Shown piece by piece: positions 44,325-54,056 of a stretch of DNA of 64,000 bases; position 1 is the first letter of the stretch, and every line of letters begins with the position of its first letter. The notes beneath the pieces were generated by a model that was not told where the DNA came from, searched no databases, and saw only the letters and a program-made list of their open reading frames with translations. Made by a program: the position numbers and the translations under genes. Location: assembly GCF_030124375.1 (NCBI RefSeq), contig NZ_JASKLS010000005.1, forward strand, positions 248,001 to 312,000, written 5' to 3'. Source of the stretch: Sinorhizobium sp. 6-70. Lineage in GTDB: Bacteria > Pseudomonadota > Alphaproteobacteria > Rhizobiales > Rhizobiaceae.

Positions 44325-46994
44325 GTGTCAGATAAACGTGCCGTTAACCTTGGAGAGCCTTGGTTCTCTCGGGTTTTGACACCGAGCTATTTACCGACGT
44401 TCATTGCGACCCTTGTCGTCGTGATCGCGGGATTCCTTGCCGATAACCAGAATCTGGTCATCTCCGAAGCACGGGAGCGCGCACTGGTGGCGGACGAGCT
44501 CAATCCGATACGCTCGAGAATCGAATCCAGCATCAACGGCAACCTCCAGCTTGTTCGCGGCCTGATCGGCACGATCGCAACCGAACCCGGCATGCAGCAA
44601 CAGCGCTTCGGCGAGCTGGCCCGCAGCATCTTCACCGAGCGGTCGCAGCTTCGCCACATTGCGGCCGCTCCGGACCTTGTCGTATCGATGGTCTATCCGA
44701 CCTCCGGCAACGAAAGGGTCGTCGGGCTCGATTACCGCAAGAACGAAAGTCAGCGCACCGCGGTGATGCGCGTCAGGGAAACCGGCAAGATGGTGCTCGC
44801 CGGCCCGGTCAACCTCGTCCAGGGCGGCAAGGGCCTGATCGGACGGTTTCCGGTGTCGACCGATTTTGGCGGCGGCAGCAATCGCTTCTGGGGCGTCGTT
44901 TCGGCGGTGATCGATGTCGAGCGCCTTTATCACGACAGCGGCCTCGTCTCTTCGGCGCTCGGCATCGACATTGCGATAGCGGGTCGCGACGGCCTCGGAC
45001 GCGAGGGAGCGGTCTTCTTCGGCGATCCCGCGATCTTCAGCCACGCCCCGGTCGAGATGAGCGTATCCCTCCCCGGAGGTTCATGGAGCATCGCCGCCAT
45101 CCCCAAGGGCGGTTGGCCGGCGACGCCTGCCAACGCCTGGCAGATCCGTCTCCTGATCGCGATCGGCGGCTTGATGATCATCATTCCCATGCTCTTCACG
45201 GGCCGGCTCATGGCCGAGCGCCAACGGAACATTCGCGCTCTGAAGCAAAGCAAGGATCAGCTTCAGGAACTTTCCCATCGGCTGAAGATCGCGCTCGACA
45301 CGTCCGAAATCGGTATTTGGGAACTCGATATCGAGAGCGGAAAGTTGCTGTGGGACGGCCGGATGAGGGAGCTCTACGGCATCGGGAATTCAATGCGCGA
45401 AATCTACGAAGACTGGAAGAATACGCTGCACCCGGACGACCTGGCACGCGCCGAAGGGGAGTTTGCCGAAGCGCGGGCGAGCGGTGGCGCCTATAATTCC
45501 GAGTTCCGCATCCGCCTCGCTGGCGGCGAGGTCCGCCACATACGGGCGATCGGCTCCACCCACGTCGGCGCAGACGGGCGCCGGAAGATCGTCGGCGTCA
45601 ACTGGGACGTGACGGCCGACTTCGAAACGAGAGCCACGCTTTCCGAGGCCAAGCGGCTTGCCGAGGCCCATAGCAGCGAACTGGAAGCCGCGCGCCATCG
45701 GATGGAATTCAACGCGCTGCACGATCCGCTCACCGGCCTGCCGAACCGACGCTTCCTCGACCAGATCCTCGCCGACCGCAGCCAGCATTTCGACGATCGA
45801 GCGAAGCTCAGCATATTTCATATGGATCTCGATCGCTTCAAGCAGATCAACGACACGCTCGGCCATGCTGCCGGCGACGAAATCCTGAGGCATGCGGCTG
45901 AACTCTTGCGGCGGAATGCGCGTGAGGGTGACTTCGTTGCCCGCATCGGCGGCGACGAATTCGTGATCATCCGGCAAAGCCACGGCCAGGACGAGGACGC
46001 CGCGCTTGCATCACGTGTCATCGAAGCGATGAGCGTGCCGGTCCGCTACAAGGATCAGGAATGCCGTATCGGCGTCAGCATCGGCATTGCCGCCCAATCG
46101 CTCGCGGGAGACGAGCTTTCGCAGGTTCTCGTCAACGCCGACATCGCGCTTTACGAGGCCAAGCGCCGCGGGCGCAACAGGCACGAGACCTTCACCGGCG
46201 CGCTGAAGACGGCGGTATTCCAGACCAAGCAGACCGCCGACGAAATTCTTCGCGGTCTCGAGCGGAATGAATTCATCGCGCATTTCCAGCCGCAATTCTG
46301 CCCGACCTCCCTCGACGTCATCGGCGTCGAAGCGCTGGTGCGGTGGGATCACCCGACCAAGGGACTGCTCAGCCCGCATGCATTTCTGAAGACAGCGGAA
46401 GATATCAACGTCGTCGCATCGATCGACCAGAAAATCCTGGAACAGGCGCTGTTCCAGATCTGGAGGTGGGAAGCGAACGGCATCCGCATCCCGAAAGTCT
46501 CGGTCAATCTCTCCTATCCGCGGCTGCGCGACGACGGCCTGATCGAGCGCCTCAAGCAGATGCGGATACCCGAAGGGCGACTTTCCTTCGAACTGCTCGA
46601 ATCGATCTCCTTCGACGAAAACGACGTGGCGGTGCTCTCGAACATCGAGCGCATCAAGGAACTCGGAATCGACATCGAGATCGACGATTTCGGAACCGGC
46701 TACGCCTCCATTCTCAGCCTTACGAAACTGACGCCGCGCCGGCTGAAGATCGATCGGCAGCTGATCGTGCCGATCCTGACCTCGCCGGCGCAGCGACGGC
46801 TCGTCGAATCGATCATCGACATCGGCACCTCGCTCGGCATCGAAGTGATCGCCGAGGGCGTCGAGACGCTGGAGCATGCCCGCATCCTCAGGGAGTTGGG
46901 CTGCCACGGGCTGCAGGGCTACGCCTTCGCCCGGCCGATGAATGCCAACGATCTCGCCACATTCGTTTTCGAGCGCCGCTGGCAGGCCGCCTAG
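44325..46994 (+). CDS. CHASE-PAS-GGDEF-EAL cyclic-di-GMP signalling protein
   Basis: An 889-residue inner-membrane protein. Transmembrane helix 1 is at about 22-42. A periplasmic CHASE sensor domain (about 45-260) and helix 2 (about 280-300) follow. Then come a PAS fold (about 320-450), a GGDEF domain with an intact GGDEF sequence (542-546) and an EAL domain starting with EALVRWDHP (669-). Both catalytic signatures look active, so it could make and break cyclic-di-GMP. GTG at 44325 follows GGGGTGACCTT. It stands alone between the ligase and the pha operon. Confidence 0.9.
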   Translation: MSDKRAVNLGEPWFSRVLTPSYLPTFIATLVVVIAGFLADNQNLVISEARERALVADELNPIRSRIESSINGNLQLVRGLIGTIATEPGMQQQRFGELARSIFTERSQLRHIAAAPDLVVSMVYPTSGNERVVGLDYRKNESQRTAVMRVRETGKMVLAGPVNLVQGGKGLIGRFPVSTDFGGGSNRFWGVVSAVIDVERLYHDSGLVSSALGIDIAIAGRDGLGREGAVFFGDPAIFSHAPVEMSVSLPGGSWSIAAIPKGGWPATPANAWQIRLLIAIGGLMIIIPMLFTGRLMAERQRNIRALKQSKDQLQELSHRLKIALDTSEIGIWELDIESGKLLWDGRMRELYGIGNSMREIYEDWKNTLHPDDLARAEGEFAEARASGGAYNSEFRIRLAGGEVRHIRAIGSTHVGADGRRKIVGVNWDVTADFETRATLSEAKRLAEAHSSELEAARHRMEFNALHDPLTGLPNRRFLDQILADRSQHFDDRAKLSIFHMDLDRFKQINDTLGHAAGDEILRHAAELLRRNAREGDFVARIGGDEFVIIRQSHGQDEDAALASRVIEAMSVPVRYKDQECRIGVSIGIAAQSLAGDELSQVLVNADIALYEAKRRGRNRHETFTGALKTAVFQTKQTADEILRGLERNEFIAHFQPQFCPTSLDVIGVEALVRWDHPTKGLLSPHAFLKTAEDINVVASIDQKILEQALFQIWRWEANGIRIPKVSVNLSYPRLRDDGLIERLKQMRIPEGRLSFELLESISFDENDVAVLSNIERIKELGIDIEIDDFGTGYASILSLTKLTPRRLKIDRQLIVPILTSPAQRRLVESIIDIGTSLGIEVIAEGVETLEHARILRELGCHGLQGYAFARPMNANDLATFVFERRWQAA

Positions 46995-47213
46995 ACACGC
47001 GGAAACCGTCGCCGGATTTGGTGCGTTTTTCTTTCCGCAAGGCTTGGCAGTCGCCCGGAAAAAAGTCATAAAAACATATGCCTTTGCCGCTTCGCGGATG
47101 ATCCGGGCATCGTTTGCGGTGGTCGCCTTTAAGCGACACTCCTGCCGGGACCCCTGGTCCCACTCTCCAACATACCCAACGAGGGGAACGGAACGATAGA
47201 ATACGCGGGAAAA

Positions 47214-50123
47214 TTGCTGCCTGTTTTCATTCTCGCGCCTTTTGCGGGAAGCCTCATCGCAATCTTCTTTCCGTCCGATCAACGCGGTGCCACGGCCTGG
47301 TTCGCAGGTGCGATCGCCCTTGTCTGCTTTCTGGTGACCGCGGGACTCTATCCCTTCGTCGCTTCCGGCGGGGTGCTGCGTTATCAACTCGACTGGATCC
47401 CCGAGCTCGGGCTCAACTTCACACTGCGGATGGACGGCTTCGCCTGGCTGTTTTCGGCGCTGATCACGGCGATCGGCGTTCTCGTCGTCCTTTATGCCCG
47501 CTACTACATGGCTGCCGAGGACCCGGTCCCGCGCTTCTTCGCGCTGTTCCTTGCCTTCATGGCATCGATGCTCGGCGTCGTGCTCTCCGGCAACCTCATC
47601 CTGCTTGCGGTTTTCTGGGAGCTGACGAGCATCGTCTCTTTCCTGCTGATCGGCTACTGGCACCACAATGCGCACGCCCGCGACGGCGCGCGCATCGCGC
47701 TGACGATGACCGGCATGGGCGGGCTTTGCATGCTGGTCGGATTGCTGATCATGGGCCGGATCGTCGGGAGCTACGATCTCGACGTCGTTCTCGCCTCGGG
47801 CGATGCGATCCGCAACCACCCGCTTTACTTGACCGTCCTCATCCTTCTGCTGCTCGGCGCCCTCACGAAGAGCGCGCAGTTTCCCTTCCATTTCTGGCTG
47901 CCGCACGCGATGGCTGCGCCGACGCCGGTCTCTGCCTATCTACATTCGGCGACCATGGTGAAGGCCGGCGTCTTTCTGCTTGCGCGGCTGTGGCCGGTGA
48001 TGGCCGGCACCGAGGCCTGGTTCTGGATCGTCGGCCTCGCCGGGCTCACGACCCTCCTGCTCGGCGCCTATTTCGCGATCTTCCAGCAGGATCTGAAGGG
48101 GCTCCTCGCCTATTCGACGATCAGTCATCTGGGGCTCATCACCGTGCTCCTGAGCCTCGGCAGCCCGCTGGCAGCCGTTGCCGCGGTCTTCCACATCGTC
48201 AACCACGCCACCTTCAAGGCCTCGCTGTTCATGGCCGCGGGCATCATCGACCACGAAACCGGCACGCGCGACATGCGAAGGCTGAGCGGTCTCTTCCACT
48301 ACATGCCGATCACCGCCACGCTTGCCATGGTGGCAAGCGCGGCAATGGCCGGCGTGCCGCTGCTCAATGGCTTTCTTTCCAAGGAGATGTTCTTCGCCGA
48401 GGCGATCGAGACGCACCTCATCAACACGCTCGATACGATAACACCCTATGTCGCGACGATCGCGAGCATGTTTGCCGTCACCTATTCCCTGCGCTTCATT
48501 CACGGCGTCTTCTACGGCCCCATGCCGAAGGATCTGCCCAAGAAACCCCACGAACCGCCGCGCTGGATGCGCGCGCCGGTGGACTTCCTCGTGCTTGCCT
48601 GCCTCGTCGTCGGCATCATCCCCGCGCAGACGATCGGTCCATTCCTGCACACGGCCGTCGTCTCGATCCTCGGCGATCGCACGCCGCAATACAGCCTTGC
48701 CGTCTGGCACGGCTTGAACGTCCCGCTGATCATGAGCTTCGTGGCGCTGTCGGGCGGGGTCGGCCTCTATTTCCTGATGCGTTCCTACCTTGCGACCAGT
48801 GTCGAAGGCCCGCCGGTCTTCCGCCTGCTCCAGGGTCAACGAATCTTCGAACGCGTGCTGGTAACGCTCTCATGGAAGTGGGCCCGCTCGCTGGAGCAGA
48901 GGCTCGGCACGCGCCGCCTGCAGCCGCAGATGTGCTACGTCGTCCTCCTTGCACTCGCAGCCGGGGCGTCACCGCTTGTGCTCGGCGGCTTCAAGCTTCC
49001 GCCGCTCGTCATACGCGGCATCGATCCGGCTTTCGCCCTGCTCTGGGTGATCGGCATCGCCTGTGCCGTCGGTTCGGCCTACCAGGCGAAGTTTCATCGG
49101 CTTGCAGCGCTCGTGCTGCTCGGCGGCGCGGGCCTCGTCACCTGCATCACCTTCGTCTGGCTTTCCGCACCCGACCTCGCGGTAACCCAGCTTCTGGTCG
49201 AAATCGTCACGACCGTGCTGATCCTGCTCGGATTGCGCTGGCTGCCGAAGCGCATCGAGCAGCCCGAGGATGCCGAGGATCTTCCCTTCCGCATCCGCCT
49301 CAGGCGGCTGCGCGACTTCATTCTCGCGATCCTCGCCGGCGGCGGGGTGACGGTCGTCGCCTATACGGTCATGACGCGGCCACTGCCGGAAACCATCGCG
49401 AGCTATTTCCTTGAACGGGCCTACACAGAGGGCGGCGGCACCAACGTCGTCAACGTCATCCTCGTCGACTTCCGCGGCTTCGACACGCTTGGCGAGATCG
49501 CCGTGCTCTGCATCGTCGCCTTGACGGTCTTTGCGCTTCTCTTGCGCTTCCGTCCGCAGGCCGACAGTCTGGAGGCCCCGGAACAGCAGCGGGTGCAGAA
49601 CGCCTTCGACGACGACCACCCGGACCGTGCAGCCGGCGACAGCGTCGCCGAGTACCTCTTCGTGCCCTCCGTCATCATGCGGTGGATGTTCCCCGTCACC
49701 GGTCTGCTGGCCGCCTATCTCTTCCTGCGCGGACACGACCTGCCGGGCGGCGGCTTTGCCGCGGGCATCGCCATGTCGATCGGCTTCATCCTGCAATATA
49801 TGTCGGGCGGCACCCGCTGGGTCGAGGAGCGGTTACGCATCCACCCGCTGCGCTGGATGAGCATCGGCCTTCTGGTCGCAACGGCGACCGGCGCCGGATC
49901 GTGGGTCTTCGGCTATCCGTTCCTCACCTCGCACGCACAGTATGCAACCTTGCCGATCGTCGGCAAGTTCCCGCTGGCGAGCGCCATCCTCTTCGATCTC
50001 GGCGTCTTTTCGCTAGTCCTCGGCGCCACGGTGCTGATCCTCATTGCGCTGGCCCACCAGTCTGTCCGCGCGCCGCGCGCCCACATGCGGGCAGTGCGCG
50101 CCGAAAAGGAGGGGGTTCGGTAA
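47214..50123 (+). CDS. phaAB: Mrp-type K+/H+ antiporter subunit A/B fusion
   Basis: A protein of about 969 residues. The N-terminal MrpA/NuoL-like part (about 15 helices, with QFPFHFWLPHAMAAPTPVSA and GLLAYSTISHLGLITVLLSL) is fused to a MrpB domain (about 810-969, with LPGGGFAAGIAMSIGFILQY). It is the core proton channel of the multisubunit antiporter; the S. meliloti Pha system is a K+ efflux system needed for alkaline tolerance and nodule invasion. Start unclear: the first usual codon is TTG at 47214. The frame is open upstream through ATA-GAA-TAC-GCG after GAGGGGAACGGAACG, suggesting the true start is six codons earlier. Confidence 0.93.
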   Translation: MLPVFILAPFAGSLIAIFFPSDQRGATAWFAGAIALVCFLVTAGLYPFVASGGVLRYQLDWIPELGLNFTLRMDGFAWLFSALITAIGVLVVLYARYYMAAEDPVPRFFALFLAFMASMLGVVLSGNLILLAVFWELTSIVSFLLIGYWHHNAHARDGARIALTMTGMGGLCMLVGLLIMGRIVGSYDLDVVLASGDAIRNHPLYLTVLILLLLGALTKSAQFPFHFWLPHAMAAPTPVSAYLHSATMVKAGVFLLARLWPVMAGTEAWFWIVGLAGLTTLLLGAYFAIFQQDLKGLLAYSTISHLGLITVLLSLGSPLAAVAAVFHIVNHATFKASLFMAAGIIDHETGTRDMRRLSGLFHYMPITATLAMVASAAMAGVPLLNGFLSKEMFFAEAIETHLINTLDTITPYVATIASMFAVTYSLRFIHGVFYGPMPKDLPKKPHEPPRWMRAPVDFLVLACLVVGIIPAQTIGPFLHTAVVSILGDRTPQYSLAVWHGLNVPLIMSFVALSGGVGLYFLMRSYLATSVEGPPVFRLLQGQRIFERVLVTLSWKWARSLEQRLGTRRLQPQMCYVVLLALAAGASPLVLGGFKLPPLVIRGIDPAFALLWVIGIACAVGSAYQAKFHRLAALVLLGGAGLVTCITFVWLSAPDLAVTQLLVEIVTTVLILLGLRWLPKRIEQPEDAEDLPFRIRLRRLRDFILAILAGGGVTVVAYTVMTRPLPETIASYFLERAYTEGGGTNVVNVILVDFRGFDTLGEIAVLCIVALTVFALLLRFRPQADSLEAPEQQRVQNAFDDDHPDRAAGDSVAEYLFVPSVIMRWMFPVTGLLAAYLFLRGHDLPGGGFAAGIAMSIGFILQYMSGGTRWVEERLRIHPLRWMSIGLLVATATGAGSWVFGYPFLTSHAQYATLPIVGKFPLASAILFDLGVFSLVLGATVLILIALAHQSVRAPRAHMRAVRAEKEGVR

Positions 50124-50470
50124 TGGAACTCATTCTCTCCGCGGGGATCGGTGCGCTGACCGCGTCAGGCGTCTATTTGTTGCTGAGGCCGCGTACCTAC
50201 CAGGTCATCATCGGTCTCTCACTGCTCTCCTATGCCGTCAATCTGTTCATCTTCGGCATGGGGCGGCTGCGCGTGAACGCGCCGCCGGTGCTCGACCCGG
50301 GCGGCGTCGGCGACCTTGCGCAGTACACGGATCCCGTGACGCAGGCGCTGGTGCTGACCGCGATCGTCATCGGCTTTGCCATGACGGCACTCTTCCTCGT
50401 CGTGCTGCTCGCCTCGCGCGGCTTCACCGGTACCGACCATGTCGACGGAAGGGAGCAGCGCCATGATTGA
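50123..50470 (+). CDS. phaC: Mrp-type antiporter subunit C
   Basis: A 115-residue NuoK-like membrane protein with three helices. LLLRPRTYQVIIGLSLLSYA and DPVTQALVLTAIVIGFAMTA are family signatures. The start codon overlaps the phaAB stop by one base (TAATG), and GGAGGGGG lies upstream. The end overlaps phaD by 8 bases. Confidence 0.92.
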   Translation: MELILSAGIGALTASGVYLLLRPRTYQVIIGLSLLSYAVNLFIFGMGRLRVNAPPVLDPGGVGDLAQYTDPVTQALVLTAIVIGFAMTALFLVVLLASRGFTGTDHVDGREQRHD

Positions 50471-52079
50471 TTGGCTGCATCACCTTCTCATCATCCCGAT
50501 CCTGCTGCCGCTCGCCGTCGGCGCGGCGCTGATCCCGATCGACGAGCGCAACCGGATGCTGAAGGGTGTCTTCGGCTTCGGCTCGACGCTCATCGTCTTC
50601 GTTGTCGCCACGATCCTCATGCATGTTGCCGCGAACGCCGGCAACCTGCCGGAGACCGGCATCTATCAGCTTGGCAACTGGCCGGCTCCCTTCGGCATCG
50701 TTCTCGTGCTCGACCGTTTGTCCGCGCTGATGCTCTGCCTGACGGCAGGTCTGGCGCTTGCCGCCCAGGTCTATTCCATGGCGCGCTGGCACACGGCCGG
50801 CCACCATTTCCATTCGCTGTTCCAGCTTCTCATCGCCGGTCTCAACGGCGCCTTTCTGACGGGCGACATCTTCAATCTCTTCGTTTTCTTCGAAATGATG
50901 CTGGCCGCATCTTATGGCCTGCTGCTGCACGGCTCCGGCCCCGTGCGCGTCAAGGCCGGCTTGCACTATATCGCGATCAATCTTGCTGCCTCGTCGCTGT
51001 TCCTCATCGGCGTCAGCCTGATCTACGGCGTCACCGGCACGCTGAATATGGCCGACCTTGCCACCAAGCTCGCAACACTTACGCCTGAGAACCGGCAACT
51101 CGTCGAAACCGGCGCCGCGATCCTCGGCATCGCCTTTCTCGTCAAGGCCGGCATGTGGCCCCTGAGCTTCTGGCTGCCGCCGGCCTACGCGGCCGCGACG
51201 CCGCCGGTCGCTGCGGTCTTTGCCATTCTGACCAAGGTCGGCATCTACGTGATCGTCCGCCTGCACTTCCTCATCTTCGGTGCGGCCGCCGGGCCTTCGG
51301 CAGGTTTCGGCCAGGAGTGGCTCGTTGCCGGCGGCATGCTGACGATCGCGTTCGGCGCGATCGGCGTGCTCGCTTCACAGGCGATGGGCAGGCTTGCCGG
51401 CTATTCGGTTCTCGTCTCCTCCGGAACGCTGCTTGCGGCGATCGGCCTCGGCCACGCTGGGATGCTCGCCGGCGCCCTGTTCTATCTCGTCAGCTCGACA
51501 CTGACGATTTCCGCCTTCTTCCTGCTCATCGAACTCGTCGACCGCGGCCGCGATGCCGGCGCCGACGTTCTGGCGGTGACGATGGAAGCCTATGGCGACT
51601 TCGATGAGGATGAAGAAGAGGAGGAGATCGGCGTCGCGATACCGGGCACAATGGCCGTTCTCGGCCTCTGCTTCTGCCTCTGTGCCGTGCTTCTTTCCGG
51701 CCTGCCTCCCCTGTCGGGCTTCGTCGCCAAGTTCGCGATCCTGCGCGGCCTCTTCGACATGCCGGGAGCCGATCTCACAACCGCGATGTCTGCCGCCGAT
51801 TGGACCTATGTGGTGCTTCTCATCCTATCTGGGCTTGCCGCCATGATCGCGATGAACCGCATCGGCATTCGCACCTTCTGGGCCTCGATCGAGGGCACGG
51901 TACCGCGGGTTTTCGTCATCGAGATTACGCCCGTTCTCGTCCTGCTCGCCGCCTGCGTCTTCCTGAGCCTGCAGGCCGGCCCCGCCATGCGCTACATGCA
52001 GGCAACCGCTGACGACCTGCTCAACCCGTTGTCCCAGAGCGAGCGTGTTCTTTCCGCGCCAAGGGCGGGGGGACAATAA
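50463..52079 (+). CDS. phaD: Mrp-type antiporter subunit D
   Basis: A 538-residue NuoN/NuoM-like membrane subunit with about 14 helices. LFQLLIAGLNGAFLTGDIFN and LVKAGMWPLSFWLPPAYAAA mark the proton-antiporter core. An acidic loop EDEEEEEIG near 385 sits between helices. It overlaps phaC by 8 bases and is followed by phaE after two bases. Confidence 0.92.
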   Translation: MIDWLHHLLIIPILLPLAVGAALIPIDERNRMLKGVFGFGSTLIVFVVATILMHVAANAGNLPETGIYQLGNWPAPFGIVLVLDRLSALMLCLTAGLALAAQVYSMARWHTAGHHFHSLFQLLIAGLNGAFLTGDIFNLFVFFEMMLAASYGLLLHGSGPVRVKAGLHYIAINLAASSLFLIGVSLIYGVTGTLNMADLATKLATLTPENRQLVETGAAILGIAFLVKAGMWPLSFWLPPAYAAATPPVAAVFAILTKVGIYVIVRLHFLIFGAAAGPSAGFGQEWLVAGGMLTIAFGAIGVLASQAMGRLAGYSVLVSSGTLLAAIGLGHAGMLAGALFYLVSSTLTISAFFLLIELVDRGRDAGADVLAVTMEAYGDFDEDEEEEEIGVAIPGTMAVLGLCFCLCAVLLSGLPPLSGFVAKFAILRGLFDMPGADLTTAMSAADWTYVVLLILSGLAAMIAMNRIGIRTFWASIEGTVPRVFVIEITPVLVLLAACVFLSLQAGPAMRYMQATADDLLNPLSQSERVLSAPRAGGQ

Positions 52080-52081
52080 CG

Positions 52082-52567
52082 ATGCGCACCTGGTTTCCCT
52101 ATCCGCTGCTGACGACCGTGCTGCTGGTGATGTGGTTGCTTTTGAACCAGTCGCTGGCGCCGGGCTCGATCCTCATCGGCCTCGTTCTCGGTATGGTGCT
52201 CGGCTGGGTGACGCTCAAGCTGCATCCCGCGAGATCGCATCTGCATCGCATCGGGCGCGCGGCTGGCTTCCTTCTCGAGGTTATCGCCGACATCGTCCGC
52301 TCGAACATCGCCGTCGCGTCGATCATCCTTCGCGCCCACCGTTTCCCCGCGAACGCCGGGTTTCTGACCGTCGACCTCGATCTCGAAGACGAGAACGCTC
52401 TGGCGCTGCTGGCCTGCATCATGACGGCAACGCCGGGAACGGCATGGCTCGAATACGACCGCCGCCAGAAGACCCTGCTTTTCCATGTGCTGGACCTGCA
52501 GAACGAGGAGGTTTGGCGCGGGACGGTCAAGCGTTACGAAGCGGCGTTGAAGGAGATATTCCAATGA
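52082..52567 (+). CDS. phaE: Mrp-type antiporter subunit E
   Basis: A 161-residue protein. Two N-terminal helices are followed by a cytoplasmic domain with LLACIMTATPGTAWLEYDRR, the MnhE/MrpE signature. It starts two bases after phaD and overlaps phaF by 4 bases. Confidence 0.92.
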   Translation: MRTWFPYPLLTTVLLVMWLLLNQSLAPGSILIGLVLGMVLGWVTLKLHPARSHLHRIGRAAGFLLEVIADIVRSNIAVASIILRAHRFPANAGFLTVDLDLEDENALALLACIMTATPGTAWLEYDRRQKTLLFHVLDLQNEEVWRGTVKRYEAALKEIFQ

Positions 52568-52845
52568 CTGAGCTTGCGATCACCTGGTCGGTGCTCCTCT
52601 CCCAGGTCATGCTCGGTCTGGCGATGGCCTGCGCACTTTATCGCATCGCCAGGGGGCCACGCGCGCAGGACAGGATCCTCGCGCTCGATACCCTCTACAT
52701 CAACGCGATGCTGATGCTGCTGTCCTTCGGCATCCGCAGTGCGAACACGATCTATTTCGAGACCGCATTGATCATAGCGCTGATCGGCTTCGTCTCTTCG
52801 ATCGCCTTCGCGAAATTCCTGATGCGTGGTGAGGTGATCGAATGA
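52564..52845 (+). CDS. phaF: Mrp-type antiporter subunit F
   Basis: A 93-residue three-helix membrane protein. YRIARGPRAQDRILALDTLY is the MrpF signature. It overlaps phaE and phaG by 4 bases each (ATGA junctions), showing tight coupling. Confidence 0.92.
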   Translation: MTELAITWSVLLSQVMLGLAMACALYRIARGPRAQDRILALDTLYINAMLMLLSFGIRSANTIYFETALIIALIGFVSSIAFAKFLMRGEVIE

Positions 52846-53213
52846 GCCATCTGACCGACCTGCCAACCTGGGCCGCCGTCGGTGTCTGCAGCCTGCTGCT
52901 TCTCGGCGCGGCGATGACGCTGATCGGTTCGCTCGGCCTGCTGCGGCTTTCGAATTACTATGAACGGCTGCACGCCCCGACAATTGCGACCAGCGGCGGC
53001 ACGATCCTGATCTGCCTGGCGTCGATGCTCTGCTTCGCCGTGCTGCAAAGCCGCTGGATCTTCCACGAGCTGCTGATCATCTTCTTCGTCACCGTGACGA
53101 CGCCGGTGACGCTGGCGCTGCTCGGCCAGGCGGCGCTCTACCGCGACCGCTTTGAAGAACGAAACGGCGTGCCGCGCAAGCACAAACCGGAAAGCGAGAA
53201 AAGCACCGACTGA
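52842..53213 (+). CDS. phaG: Mrp-type antiporter subunit G
   Basis: A 123-residue protein with three helices and a basic tail. MTLIGSLGLLRLSNYYERLH followed by APTIATSGG is the MrpG signature. It is last of the six-gene pha operon and is followed by a palindromic repeat shared with the convergent cobM end. Confidence 0.92.
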   Translation: MSHLTDLPTWAAVGVCSLLLLGAAMTLIGSLGLLRLSNYYERLHAPTIATSGGTILICLASMLCFAVLQSRWIFHELLIIFFVTVTTPVTLALLGQAALYRDRFEERNGVPRKHKPESEKSTD

Positions 53214-53230
53214 TCGATTCTAACAAGTTC

Positions 53231-53275
53231 GAGCGGGATGCGTGCGGAAACCGCACACACTTTCCTCGCCCGCTC
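53231..53275. repeat. GAGCGGG...CCCGCTC hairpin repeat between phaG and cobM
   Basis: GAGCGGGATGCGTGCGGAAA, CCGCACACACTTTCCTCGCC, CGCTC: the outer GAGCGGG/CCCGCTC arms enclose an inner GTGCGG/CCGCAC stem. It touches the last base of cobM and probably ends both convergent operons. Confidence 0.75.
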
Positions 53276-54033
53276 TACTCGCGGCCGCGAAAGCGGCGCT
53301 GATAGGCGGGGTCGTAGAGCGAACTCTCGCGGAAGTCCGCGGCTTCGAGGCCAGGCCCGACGAAGATCAGCGCCGTGCGTTCGATCGGCTCGAGCGCGAC
53401 CCTGGCGGCGATGTCGCCGAGCGTGCCGCGCAGGACCCGCTCGTCCGGCCATGACGCCTTGACGACGATCGCAACCGGGCAGTCGGCGCCATAGAGCGGC
53501 GTCAACTCCTCGACGACCCGGTCGAGCGCATGGATCGCGAGGTGGATCGCCAGCGTCGAGCCCGTGGCGCCGAAAGCAGCAAGCGTCTCGCTGTTCGGCA
53601 TCGGCGAGGCGCGCCCGGAAACGCGGGTCAACACCAGGCTTTGCGCCACTGCTGGAATTGTCAGCTCCCGGCCGAGCGTTGCTGCGGCCGCGGCAAAAGC
53701 CGGCACACCGGGCGTCATGGTATAGGCGATACCATGCTTCTCGAGCCGGCGAATCTGTTCGGCGACCGCGCTCCAGACGGAAAGATCGCCCGAATGCAGT
53801 CGAGCCACGTCCTCGCCGGCGCGCGCCGCGCGAACATATTCCGCTTCGATCTCATCGAGAGACATCGGCGCCGTATCGATGATGCGGGCGCCGGCCGGGC
53901 AATACTGCAGAAGCTCGGGCGACACGATCGAGCCGGCATAGAGGCAGACCGGGCAGCGTCCGATCAGGTCCCTGCCCCTGACCGTGATCAGGTCTGCCGC
54001 ACCCGGGCCTGCGCCGATGAAATGAACTGTCAT
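53275..54033 (-). CDS. cobM: precorrin-4 C11-methyltransferase
   Basis: A 252-residue SAM-dependent tetrapyrrole methylase: [16 protein letters not shown] at the N-terminus, [13 protein letters not shown], and [20 protein letters not shown]. It adds the C11 methyl to precorrin-4, giving precorrin-5, in aerobic cobalamin synthesis. The start at 54033 has AGAGG seven bases upstream. It follows cobL by 23 bases. Confidence 0.93.
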   Translation of the reverse strand: MTVHFIGAGPGAADLITVRGRDLIGRCPVCLYAGSIVSPELLQYCPAGARIIDTAPMSLDEIEAEYVRAARAGEDVARLHSGDLSVWSAVAEQIRRLEKHGIAYTMTPGVPAFAAAAATLGRELTIPAVAQSLVLTRVSGRASPMPNSETLAAFGATGSTLAIHLAIHALDRVVEELTPLYGADCPVAIVVKASWPDERVLRGTLGDIAARVALEPIERTALIFVGPGLEAADFRESSLYDPAYQRRFRGRE

Positions 54034-54056
54034 ATCCAATCCTCTTAGAAATTCGC

